A DNA stretch of 51,537 bases, from contig NZ_RAPO01000009.1 of assembly GCF_003610195.1 (NCBI RefSeq), positions 1 to 51,537 of the forward strand, given 5' to 3'. Below, piece by piece: positions 44,132-51,537 of this stretch (its first letter is position 1; each line of letters opens with the position of its first letter). This DNA is from Halopiger aswanensis. Its GTDB lineage: Archaea; Halobacteriota; Halobacteria; Halobacteriales; Natrialbaceae. The position numbers and the translations under genes were made by a program. The notes beneath the pieces are model-generated. The model was not told the DNA's origin, did not search any database, and saw only the letters and a list, made by a program, of their open reading frames with translations.

Positions 44132-44974
44132 ATGGTCGAGTTGTCTTTAGCTGACCGTCCGGCTATCGTTACCGGCGCATCAAGAGGTATCGGCCGCCAG
44201 ATCGCAACGACGTTTGCCGCTGCTGGCGGCGATGTGGCTATCTGTTCGCGGTCGTACGAGGACGTCGAATCGGTCGCTGAACAGATTACGGCTGAACACG
44301 ACGGGCGCGTTATCCCCGTCGAATGTGACGTGACGAACGCTGACGAGGTCGCGAATCTGGTCGATACCGCGATTGAGGAGTTTGGTGATCTCCGCGTCCT
44401 CGTGAACAACGCCGGCGGCTCGGTCGAATCAGCGGACCTCCTCCATCGGTGCGACGAAGAGACATATGAGTGGATGCTCGAGCTTAATCTGAAAGCACCG
44501 TACCTGCTTGCTCGGGAAGTGCTACCCGCGATGATCGCTGCGGGAGGTGGATCAATGATTCATGTCGGGTCAGTCAATGGGTTATTCGGCATCGGCCTTG
44601 CAGGCTATTCCGAGGCAAAGAGCGGCCTCCTTGCCCTTTCGCGGAATATTGCGACCCATTACGGACAGTATGGCATCCGGTCGAACGTCCTCTCCGCTGG
44701 GACGATTGAAACACAAAACCGAAAGGATGAGATGGAGAATACCGAAGAACGGACGGCGGAAACCAGCGCTCGTGATCGCTGGCTCGACCAGTATCCGTTA
44801 GGTCGGTTCGGTCGCCCAGAGGAAGTCGCAGATACTGCCCTCTTTCTCGCCACGGAACGGGCCGGCTTCATCACCGGTGAAAACATCGTCGTTGATGGTG
44901 GTCTCACGGTGAGCCTGCCCACCTCATTCCAAAATGAGATCTATCAGGCAAATGATCCGCCTGCTGAGCGATGA
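44132..44974 (+). CDS. Short-chain dehydrogenase/reductase
   Basis: 280 residues, classical SDR. The cofactor motif is TGASRGIG (14-21), NNAG at about 91-94, the catalytic Ser in HVGSVNG and YxxxK in GYSEAKSG. ENIVVDGGLTV is the usual C-terminal signature. It probably oxidises or reduces a hydroxyl/keto group of a sugar or sugar acid with NAD(P). It overlaps the next gene by four bases and has its own TATA-like box. The substrate is unknown. Confidence 0.92.
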   Translation: MVELSLADRPAIVTGASRGIGRQIATTFAAAGGDVAICSRSYEDVESVAEQITAEHDGRVIPVECDVTNADEVANLVDTAIEEFGDLRVLVNNAGGSVESADLLHRCDEETYEWMLELNLKAPYLLAREVLPAMIAAGGGSMIHVGSVNGLFGIGLAGYSEAKSGLLALSRNIATHYGQYGIRSNVLSAGTIETQNRKDEMENTEERTAETSARDRWLDQYPLGRFGRPEEVADTALFLATERAGFITGENIVVDGGLTVSLPTSFQNEIYQANDPPAER

Positions 44975-45627
44975 GACAAGGCCAGATCATTCGGGTCGAT
45001 GAGTCTGTACCGCTCACAGGTGAGGTGAAAGACACTCCCTGGGAAGCCGCAGTTCCAATCCAGATAAACGAATTCCCATGGAACGTTCCAGACGCAAAGC
45101 GATCGACGGTTGTCCGATCGTTGTACGATGAGGACGCGCTGTACCTGCAGTATCACGCTGACGATGCGATCATCCGGGCAGACACTGATGAACTCAACGG
45201 GCCAGTCTGGGAAGACAGCTGTGTAGAATTTTTTGCGACACTCGACCCACAGCGCAGACCGCACTACATCAACGTTGAGGTCAACTGTATCGGTGCATTT
45301 CGGCTCGGATTCGGTCCGGATCGCCAGAACCGTGAACTGATCACCGCCAACCAAGCAGAGTCGATTCGGGTTGAATCGTCCATCGACGAACAGCCAGCTG
45401 CGAACGCTGCGGACGACCACTGGTGGGTTGCAATTGCGCTTCCGTTTGAGACGCTTGCGACCGTCACCGGTGTTTCGATTTCGCCGAGTGAGGGGACAGT
45501 CTGGCAGGGAAATTTCCATCGTCTCGGTCCACGCGATACCTCATTTTTCGCGACATGGAACCCAGTCAACGCCCCCAAGCCAGATTTCCACCAGCCATCG
45601 GAGTTCGGCCCACTCGTTTTCAAATAA
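44971..45627 (+). CDS. CBM9-like carbohydrate-binding protein
   Basis: 218 residues with no signal sequence or membrane segment. The pattern WEAAVPIQINEFPW, STVVRSLYDEDALYLQYHAD, VWEDSCVEFFATLDPQRRPH and YINVEVNCIGAFRLGFG is that of family 9-type carbohydrate-binding modules, which usually sit on secreted enzymes. Here it is a stand-alone, apparently cytoplasmic protein, translationally coupled to the SDR gene by an ATGA overlap. It may bind a sugar intermediate or act as a chaperone-like sensor; the function is not known. Confidence 0.7.
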   Translation: MRQGQIIRVDESVPLTGEVKDTPWEAAVPIQINEFPWNVPDAKRSTVVRSLYDEDALYLQYHADDAIIRADTDELNGPVWEDSCVEFFATLDPQRRPHYINVEVNCIGAFRLGFGPDRQNRELITANQAESIRVESSIDEQPAANAADDHWWVAIALPFETLATVTGVSISPSEGTVWQGNFHRLGPRDTSFFATWNPVNAPKPDFHQPSEFGPLVFK

Positions 45628-45674
45628 ACTAGAGAACCGATAGATTCAAAGGTGGGGTGTGAGATAACATAGCT

Positions 45675-46052
45675 ATGGAAGAGATTGTAACTGAGAACGC
45701 GCCTGACGCTATCGGACCGTACTCCCAAGGGATCAAAGATGGCAATCGTCTCTATGTGTCCGGACAGGGACCGGTTGATCCCGAGACTGGTGAAGTCGTC
45801 TCAGAGGACATCAGTGAACAGACCGAACAGACGCTCGAGAACATCGCAGCGATTCTGGAAGCGGGCGGAGCGTCCCTCGATGATGTACTGAAGGCAAATG
45901 TATACGTCACCGATATGGATGACTATGACGACGTAAACGAGGTGTACGCGGAGTACATGACCGACCCGTATCCGGCACGAGCGGCCGTGGAAGTATCACG
46001 GCTTCCAATTGAGATCGGCGTCGAGATCGAAGTCACTGCACGCGTTCAGTAG
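45675..46052 (+). CDS. ridA: RidA family reactive-intermediate deaminase
   Basis: 125 residues, the standard RidA length. [20 protein letters not shown] opens the fold, and [20 protein letters not shown] carries the substrate-binding Arg (R102). RidA trimers hydrolyse 2-aminoacrylate and other enamines/imines. In this locus it would relieve imines formed when amino sugars or amino acids are deaminated. It lies 47 bases after the CBM9-like gene. Confidence 0.93.
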   Translation: MEEIVTENAPDAIGPYSQGIKDGNRLYVSGQGPVDPETGEVVSEDISEQTEQTLENIAAILEAGGASLDDVLKANVYVTDMDDYDDVNEVYAEYMTDPYPARAAVEVSRLPIEIGVEIEVTARVQ

Positions 46053-46352
46053 GCGATGAGACGCTGACGGAGTTCAGATTCGATCGATCACGTAACGGAG
46101 AGCGTTTTCTGCGTGTCCGCGTTGAGAAATCGGAGCCTCATGGATTGTCTCTTCCTGATTAACGGAAGTTGCTAGCGGAGAGAAACAGCGCCGGATCTGT
46201 CTCGATGGTGAATCGCCAGACCGGATCGATGGTGTTTGAGACACTCAGAGGATCGAAATCGACAGATGAGTTTTCATTCACTTGCTAATTATATCGAATA
46301 TATAGTTTCAGGAAAGACTTATTATCACCAATGTGGACGCTTGGCATGCGCC

Positions 46353-47765
46353 ATGAATCGACGCAATTATCTGAAAGGAGTCGCGGGCGCTGCTGGCATC
46401 GTTACCGTGTCACACACGGGCACTGCACAGGAATGGAGCGACGGTCGCCCGGGGAACGGCAAAGGATTGCCGAATGAGATGCCGCCGCGAAAAGGGGAGT
46501 CGGTAATCGGGCTCACCGACCAGATCGATACGGTCAAGGCGGGAATCATCGGGCTCGGGAACAGAGGCTCCTCAATGACGCAGCTCATCGATGCGATGTA
46601 CCCGGATAAGGGCGAGATCCGGGCCATCTGTGACATCCGCGAAGAGGCCGTCGAGAGCATGTATTCCTGGATCGACGAGGAAGGGGAGAACGACGCCGAG
46701 AACGTGGATACCTACTCAGGATCGAAAAACAGCTGGAAGAAGCTGGTCCAGCGCGATGATCTCGACCTCGTCTTCGTGTTTACGCACCATCAGGCCCACA
46801 CACCGATGGCGGAGTATGCCATGAAGAAGGGGAAGCACGTGGCCGTTGAAGTGCCTGCGGCGACGTCGATCGAGGAGTGTTGGACGTTGGTCGATACCGC
46901 TGAGCAGACCCAGCAGCAGTGTCTGATGCTGGAGAACGTCTGCTACTTCGATGAGGAGCTGTGGATCACCAATATGGTTCAGGAGGGCGTGTTCGGTGAC
47001 CAGTTGAACTACGCCTCCGGAGGGTATATCCACAACTTGGTTTCTGATTACTTCTTCCAGGCGTACTGGAACGACTGGCGGGCGAAGAATCACCTCCAGT
47101 ACAAGGGCGATCTGTACCCGACTCATGGGTTAGGCCCCATTGCATTCTATATGGGACTCAACCGTGGCGATCGAATGGAGTACATTGCGAGCCAGGAGAG
47201 TCCGGAGAGTCGGCTGACCCAGCGAGCGCAGGAACTCCCCGAAGATCACTGGGCGCATGGCATCGATGACTGGGCCAACGGCGACACGACACGGTCGGAG
47301 ATCATGACGAACCAAGGCCGTCAGATCCATCTCCAGTTCGACGTCAAGACGAACCGTGGCTACAGCCGGAAGAACGAACTCGCGGGGTCGGAGGCGTATC
47401 ACGAAGGCTACCCGAGCCAGCTGGCGCTCAACGGCGAGGGCCACGGGTTCGTCGACGACGACACCTACGACGACTACTATGAGGAGTACCGCCACCCGCT
47501 CTGGAAGGAGATGGAAGAGATCGCCGAGGAATACGGCGGCCATGGCGGTGGCGACTTCCTTGAAATTTACCGCCTATTCGATGCGTTCAACGAAGGCCGC
47601 CCCCTCGATATGGACGTCTATGACGCCGCTGCGTGGAGCGCAGTACGGCCGTTGTCAGCGATCTCGATCGAACACGGGGGCAAGCCGGTCAAGTTCCCTG
47701 ATTTCACTCGCGGCGCCTGGGAGGAGGAGCGCGAACTGCAGATCATGGACTTCGATACGATCTGA
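46353..47765 (+). CDS. GH109-type Gfo/Idh/MocA family glycosidase, Tat-exported
   Basis: 470 residues from ATG 46353 (MNRRNYLKGVAGAAGIVTVS); a longer frame from 46236 lacks family character. The Tat signal is NRRNYLKGV with a hydrophobic stretch. The NAD-binding fold begins at about 62 (VKAGIIGLGNRG), followed by VAVEVPAATSIEECWTLVDT, CLMLENVCYFDEELWITNMV and YPTHGLGPIAFYMGLNRGDR (about 255-274), the signature block of GH109 alpha-N-acetylgalactosaminidases. These use tightly bound NAD+. It probably removes terminal GalNAc or a related sugar outside the cell. A TATA-like CTTATTA lies at about 46318. Confidence 0.82.
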   Translation: MNRRNYLKGVAGAAGIVTVSHTGTAQEWSDGRPGNGKGLPNEMPPRKGESVIGLTDQIDTVKAGIIGLGNRGSSMTQLIDAMYPDKGEIRAICDIREEAVESMYSWIDEEGENDAENVDTYSGSKNSWKKLVQRDDLDLVFVFTHHQAHTPMAEYAMKKGKHVAVEVPAATSIEECWTLVDTAEQTQQQCLMLENVCYFDEELWITNMVQEGVFGDQLNYASGGYIHNLVSDYFFQAYWNDWRAKNHLQYKGDLYPTHGLGPIAFYMGLNRGDRMEYIASQESPESRLTQRAQELPEDHWAHGIDDWANGDTTRSEIMTNQGRQIHLQFDVKTNRGYSRKNELAGSEAYHEGYPSQLALNGEGHGFVDDDTYDDYYEEYRHPLWKEMEEIAEEYGGHGGGDFLEIYRLFDAFNEGRPLDMDVYDAAAWSAVRPLSAISIEHGGKPVKFPDFTRGAWEEERELQIMDFDTI

Positions 47766-47911
47766 GGCCCTGTTCTCCTTTTCGAGATGCGGCACCGCAC
47801 GCCATTATTTATAAATCATTGATGTAGTATAAAGTAACACAACTCTTTCTTTCTTTAATAGCCTAAATATAGGATTACTTTTAAATAGTAGGATGTGAAA
47901 TAGCGTTTTGT

Positions 47912-49507
47912 ATGTCAGATGATGACATGGGGAGACGCAGAGCCCTACAAACGATTGGCGGCATTGGCACCCTCTCATTCGGGATTGGATCCGCTGCAGC
48001 TCAGGGATCCGAGAGCAGTGACACACGTCGCGTCGAGAATATCGTGCCTGTGCCGGTCGAAACCGAAGTGACAGGCGCAGGTTACGAGATTACCGACGAG
48101 ACGGCGATCTACGTCGGAGACACGTCGGCGACCGGTGTCGGAAAATACCTGGCCGACTTCCTCCGGACACCGACAGGTTATGAACTCCCGATCGTCGAGC
48201 AGCCGCCTCGAGGGGCGGCTGGCGGCATCTCGTTGCGACTTACCGGTGCGTCTGACGAGGTCGGTGAGGAGGGGTATCGCTTGCAGGTCAACCCCAGCGG
48301 GGTGACGATTCGTGCCAACGCGCCAGCCGGCCTGTTCGCCGGTGTACAGACACTCCGCCAACTCCTGCCGCCCGCAGTTGAGGCTGATTCGGCACGGGCA
48401 GCCGACTGGACCGTCCCCGGCGTCCAGATTCGGGATTATCCACGGTTCGCCCACCGGGGCGCGCACTTGGATGTTGCACGACACTTCTTCGAGGTCGATG
48501 ATGTCAAACAGTACATCGATTATCTCGCCCAGTATAAGGCGAACCACTTGCATCTCCACCTCACTGACGATCAGGGCTGGCGAATCGAAATCGAGAGTTG
48601 GCCGAAACTCACCGAGATCGGCGGTTCCACAGAGGTCGGCGGTGGTGAGGGTGGGTTCTACACCCAAGACGAGTACCGCGAAATCGTCGAGTACGCGCAG
48701 GAACGGTTTGTTACCGTTGTCCCGGAGGTTGACATGCCGGGACATACCAATGCGGCGCTCGCCTCGTACGCTGAACTCAACTGTGATGGCGAGCGGGAGG
48801 ACCTCTACACAGGTACGCAGGTCGGATTCAGTTCATTGTGTATCGACAAAGAGATCACCTATGAGTTCGTCGACGATGTGATCCGTGAGGTGGCAGAACT
48901 CACACCCGGGCCGTACATTCATATTGGTGGCGACGAAGCCCACGTCATCACCGATGAAGAATACAACTACTTCATGGAGCGCGCAATCGACATTGTCCGG
49001 GACCACGGTAAGCGTCCTCTGGGCTGGCATCAGATTCTCGGGCCAGATCCGGACGCCGACGTGATTCCCCAGTACTGGTATCCGGGGAACGAGGCCCCAG
49101 AAGTCGCCGAGGCCGCTCAGAAGGGGAATGAGATCATCGCTTCCCCCGCAAGCCATGCCTACCTCGATATGAAATACCACGAGGACACCGAACTCGGTCT
49201 CGACTGGGCAGGGCTCACATCTGTGAAGGAGGCCTACGACTGGGATCCTGGGACGTTCATCGAAGGCGTCGACGAGTCTTCAATCATGGGACCTGAGACG
49301 GCGCTCTGGTCCGAGACCCTCGAGACGCTGGATGATATTGAGTTCATGTTATTCCCCCGGTTCCCTGCTATCGCCGAACTTGGATGGTCACCTGACACCA
49401 AAACTGACGACTGGGAGTCGTTCCGCGAACGATTGGCTACTCAAGGTCCACGCTGGGATATCCAAGACATCAACTATTATGAGTCTTCACAGCTCCCCTG
49501 GGCATAG
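47912..49507 (+). CDS. GH20 beta-N-acetylhexosaminidase, Tat-exported
   Basis: 531 residues. The Tat signal is GRRRALQTIGG. The GH20b domain is about 40-160, and the catalytic barrel runs from about 165 (FAHRGAHLDVARHFF, DDQGWRIEIESWP, VPEVDMPGHTNAALASY). The catalytic pair D341-E342 in HIGGDEAH is intact. WSETLETLDDIEFMLFPRFP closes the barrel. It cleaves terminal GlcNAc/GalNAc from glycans outside the cell. A TATA-like CTTTTAAATAG (47878-47888) lies about 27 bases before the ATG. It is the last gene of the second locus and pairs functionally with the GH109-type enzyme. Confidence 0.93.
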   Translation: MSDDDMGRRRALQTIGGIGTLSFGIGSAAAQGSESSDTRRVENIVPVPVETEVTGAGYEITDETAIYVGDTSATGVGKYLADFLRTPTGYELPIVEQPPRGAAGGISLRLTGASDEVGEEGYRLQVNPSGVTIRANAPAGLFAGVQTLRQLLPPAVEADSARAADWTVPGVQIRDYPRFAHRGAHLDVARHFFEVDDVKQYIDYLAQYKANHLHLHLTDDQGWRIEIESWPKLTEIGGSTEVGGGEGGFYTQDEYREIVEYAQERFVTVVPEVDMPGHTNAALASYAELNCDGEREDLYTGTQVGFSSLCIDKEITYEFVDDVIREVAELTPGPYIHIGGDEAHVITDEEYNYFMERAIDIVRDHGKRPLGWHQILGPDPDADVIPQYWYPGNEAPEVAEAAQKGNEIIASPASHAYLDMKYHEDTELGLDWAGLTSVKEAYDWDPGTFIEGVDESSIMGPETALWSETLETLDDIEFMLFPRFPAIAELGWSPDTKTDDWESFRERLATQGPRWDIQDINYYESSQLPWA

Positions 49508-49821
49508 TCCACGTACAGAAGTAGCCGGTTGATCTGGTCCGAGATCTCTGACACCTCTGCGCGGGCAGCATCTCTCTCATTCATCCCCCTACTATCAGAT
49601 TTACATATATGATCCATACATTATGATTCAGTTGGAATCTTCATTGATTGTTTCTAATAATATAGGGAACTAACTGACATTCTATAGGTTAATAATTTCT
49701 TCCCATAAACATCACCTATTAAACATCGAAATAGCCTTAGAACACTAGACTTTCATTGATTTAGTACCGGGGAACGAAGCTACACTTCGTACCTACAGGG
49801 CTTATGATATGCTAATTAGAA
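49508..49821. other. Gene-free spacer
   Basis: 314 bp of mostly A/T-rich DNA between the GH20 gene and the second IS6 relic; no gene or clear site. Confidence 0.5.
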
Positions 49822-50115
49822 GGCACTGTCTAGTTCAGCACCTCCTCGGCTGGCATTCGGCCATTGAGTGCTTGATTCGGTCGATCGTGGTTGTAGTGGT
49901 GTCTGAAGCGTCTGAGCCAGCGTTTTGCGCTGGGCGGACTGCCCCGCCAGAAGGAGTGAAAGCGGTCAATCCGCATTGAGACGGTCTGAAACCACTTTTC
50001 GACGTGGTTTCAGTCGCTGTAGTTGAGCTGACCGCTCAATTCGTGGCGGACAAGGGCAGTCAGATAGCCGCCAGCATCGACGAGAAACTCTGTCTCGTCG
50101 AGCGAGAAATACGGG
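49822..50115 (-). mobile_element. 3' remnant of an IS6-family element
   Basis: The minus frame reads LDETEFLVDAGGYLTALVRH, then ELSGQLNYSD, a TGA where Arg is expected, NHVEKWFQTVSMRIDRFHSF, RWLRRFRHHYNHDRPNQALN and GRMPAEEVLN, ending in TAG at 49830. This is the C-terminal third of a haloarchaeal IS6 transposase. The end GGCACTGTCTAG at 49822 is the terminal inverted repeat. The N-terminal two thirds and the other end are missing; homology stops at about 50115. It has the same orientation as the relic at 1729-2450. Confidence 0.88.
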
Positions 50116-50531
50116 CTATAGTATTCCAGACTGGCTTCAACATAGAAGAGTTCGACCAATTGGAATACCAAGGTATTGTCAATAATGAGGAAGAGTATCT
50201 GGATGCTAGAAAATCCACTTTAGCAGGCGGATTCATTGACGGATGCCAGTATCAGAGTGAGCCAGTTACAACCGACGTAGATGTAGAGAAACTTATCAAG
50301 GAGATACGTGTTTCTCCATTGGGAAGTGGCTGGCAGCGGAGATCCTTAGACCGCGTTGTATCCAGCGAATTGGACCTTGATATCACGATTGAAGAATCGA
50401 CGCTTGACTTAGACACCGAACCCGATAAGCCATCAGTCGATATTGAGTCGGGAGAACTGTATTCGGACATCGAAGATGAAGATTTCCTCACTTTAGACGA
50501 CCTCAACAACTTGAACTATGACCTTGACTAA
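50116..50531 (+). pseudogene. 5'-truncated gene abutting the IS6 relic
   Basis: An open frame, VFQTGFNIEEFDQLEYQGIV through DEDFLTLDDLNNLNYDLD, begins exactly where IS6 homology ends. The frame technically continues back to an ATG at 50004, but that part is antisense to the transposase. The codons after 50116 look real, with an acidic C-terminal tail. The native start was probably removed by the insertion or a later deletion. I do not recognise the family. Confidence 0.45.
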
Positions 50532-50792
50532 ATATTGGGCTCGGTTTCGGTAATAACAGGAGTTCTACTGTTCACTCGAGTGGGATGAACTGCTCTCGTA
50601 GATGTTACTTCGCACGTACGCTGGGCGGTTGATTCGGAGGTAAGGAGTGGAAATAATCGAAGTTACAGTAGTGACTACAATCTCTATATTCAGCAGGGTA
50701 ACTTTTGGCATGTTTCAGATATATCAATAACACTTCGGTAACTGCTTGTCCTGTACCTGCTATCAGGGACACTGAACAATTGGTATGTGGTT

Positions 50793-51537
50793 TCACTTGA
50801 GGGCTGGACCATGACGAGGAGTGCTACATCGGTTGCATTCCCAGATAGGTGCTGATGAGACTGAAGACCCTGAAACAGCATCACGGCTGTCGAAGACGTG
50901 AATTGTCTCTTCGTCACAGTGGGGACAACAGAGTCGCGTCTTTCGTGGAATACTCGATTCTGATTGCGTGGTTTGATTCGACCGGGCGAATTCGTGTAGC
51001 GCAAGTGCGGGGACGAACCACTGATGTGGACCCTTGAGTCCAGATAATTCCTCGCGGTCGTCAATAGCGTCTCCCCACTCGTCGTACAGAATCGGAAACT
51101 TGCTACCGACTGCTGACCATCTCGCACTATCTGCGTCCACGATGTCTTCGAGTTGCTTGAGCAACTGCTCCCCTGGTTCAGAGTGAAGGTTGGCCGCTGA
51201 TGGGAGTGACGTCCAGCGTTCGACGAGCTGCGGTGCCGGCTTGTCGATATCAGCTACGAGTTGGTACCCATCGATCGGCCCGTCGTCAGCGACGAGTTTT
51301 CGACAGGCGACTGTTCCCTTTGCGACGGCCTCGTAACGAGTCCGTGCAGGGACGACGATGAAGACAACGCTCAATAGATTCTCAGCAGATTCTCCAGTCG
51401 CCTCATCTGGGGGATCGATACGCTCGGTCAAACAGAACAGGCATTTCGTTCGGTTCGATGGAATTGATGCACTACACGATCGACATTCAGACTCGGTCTC
51501 TCGCTTTTGGGTTGCTTGGATCGAATTGCCGGCATCA
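50793..51537 (-). CDS. Zinc-ribbon protein, 5' end outside window
   Basis: The minus frame is open from the right edge (DAGNSIQATQKRETESECRS) to TGA at 50793, at least 247 residues, so the N-terminus is cut off. The internal TTG at 51431 is not the real start, because the upstream part carries CRSC and CLFC, one zinc ribbon. A second pair, CPHC and CNRC, lies near the C-terminus. The middle (LLSVVFIVVPARTRYEAVAK) is a globular domain. I associate the CRSC...CLFC opening with haloarchaeal proteins annotated 'biosurfactant protein 1', whose real function is unknown. Confidence 0.7.
   Translation of the reverse strand, partial: DAGNSIQATQKRETESECRSCSASIPSNRTKCLFCLTERIDPPDEATGESAENLLSVVFIVVPARTRYEAVAKGTVACRKLVADDGPIDGYQLVADIDKPAPQLVERWTSLPSAANLHSEPGEQLLKQLEDIVDADSARWSAVGSKFPILYDEWGDAIDDREELSGLKGPHQWFVPALALHEFARSNQTTQSESSIPRKTRLCCPHCDEETIHVFDSRDAVSGSSVSSAPIWECNRCSTPRHGPALK

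Noticed and set aside
50605-50796. Short minus-strand frame of 63 residues
   Set aside because: No family features, low-quality codon use and directly behind the zinc-ribbon gene; probably chance.
1-51537. tRNA or rRNA genes
   Set aside because: I found no cloverleaf-type sequence, TTCGA-arm context or rRNA block on either strand by eye; a dedicated RNA search was not possible.

Overview
The window is haloarchaeal DNA. The proteins are acidic, CTCGAG is very frequent, and several genes have a TATA-like box about 25-30 bases before the start codon, as in leaderless transcripts. Two secreted binding proteins and two secreted enzymes carry twin-arginine signals, and many genes belong to families I know only from halophilic archaea. 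CTCGAG richness hints at the Natrialbales, but I cannot name a species. Two Orc1/Cdc6 genes, a ParA partition operon, origin-type repeats and an ArdC-like gene point to a megaplasmid or an integrated plasmid rather than an ordinary chromosomal stretch. I saw no rRNA, tRNA or CRISPR array.

Layout. 1-1670: 3'-incomplete archaea-specific SMC-related ATPase. 1729-2450: decayed IS6-family element. 2.8-14.5 kb: first carbohydrate locus, with a DUF624-like membrane protein, a four-gene sugar ABC transporter, a GH4 alpha-galactosidase, an IclR regulator with a paired operator, a type I sulfatase and a GH42 beta-galactosidase. This set fits uptake and cytoplasmic breakdown of sulfated galacto-oligosaccharides. 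14.7-16.0 kb: FrhB-like iron-sulfur flavoprotein. 16.3-19.4 kb: partition and replication module (small ParB-like partner, ParA, 197-bp tandem repeats, Orc1/Cdc6). 19.7-24 kb: GNAT acetyltransferase, then a tight three-gene operon of a degenerate RadA-like protein, a small coiled protein and a family B DNA polymerase with no recognisable proofreading residues. 24-27.3 kb: a second origin, with seven complete 21-bp repeats plus one partial copy around a second Orc1/Cdc6 gene. 27.3-34.3 kb: plasmid accessory genes (winged-helix regulator, ArdC-like antirestriction protein, an internally duplicated GIY-YIG protein, several conserved small proteins, one gene broken by a TGA codon, a lipoprotein). 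34.3-35.5 kb: decayed DNA containing the last codons of a glmS gene.

35.5-49.5 kb: second carbohydrate locus, with an IclR regulator divergent from a sugar ABC system, a creatininase-family amidohydrolase, a TIM-barrel protein, an enolase-superfamily enzyme, an SDR, a CBM9-like protein, RidA, a Tat-exported GH109-type enzyme and a Tat-exported GH20 hexosaminidase. Together they suggest extracellular trimming of amino-sugar glycans followed by uptake and cytoplasmic processing. 49.8-50.1 kb: a second IS6 relic in the same orientation as the first. 50.8-51.5 kb: a zinc-ribbon protein that runs off the right edge.

The strongest leads are the mutasome-like RadA-like/PolB operon, the origin with its repeat families, the duplicated GIY-YIG protein, and five copies of a paired TTAACCAACA/TGTTGGTTAA motif. 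Functions were assigned by reading motifs and from memory of families; no database search was run.
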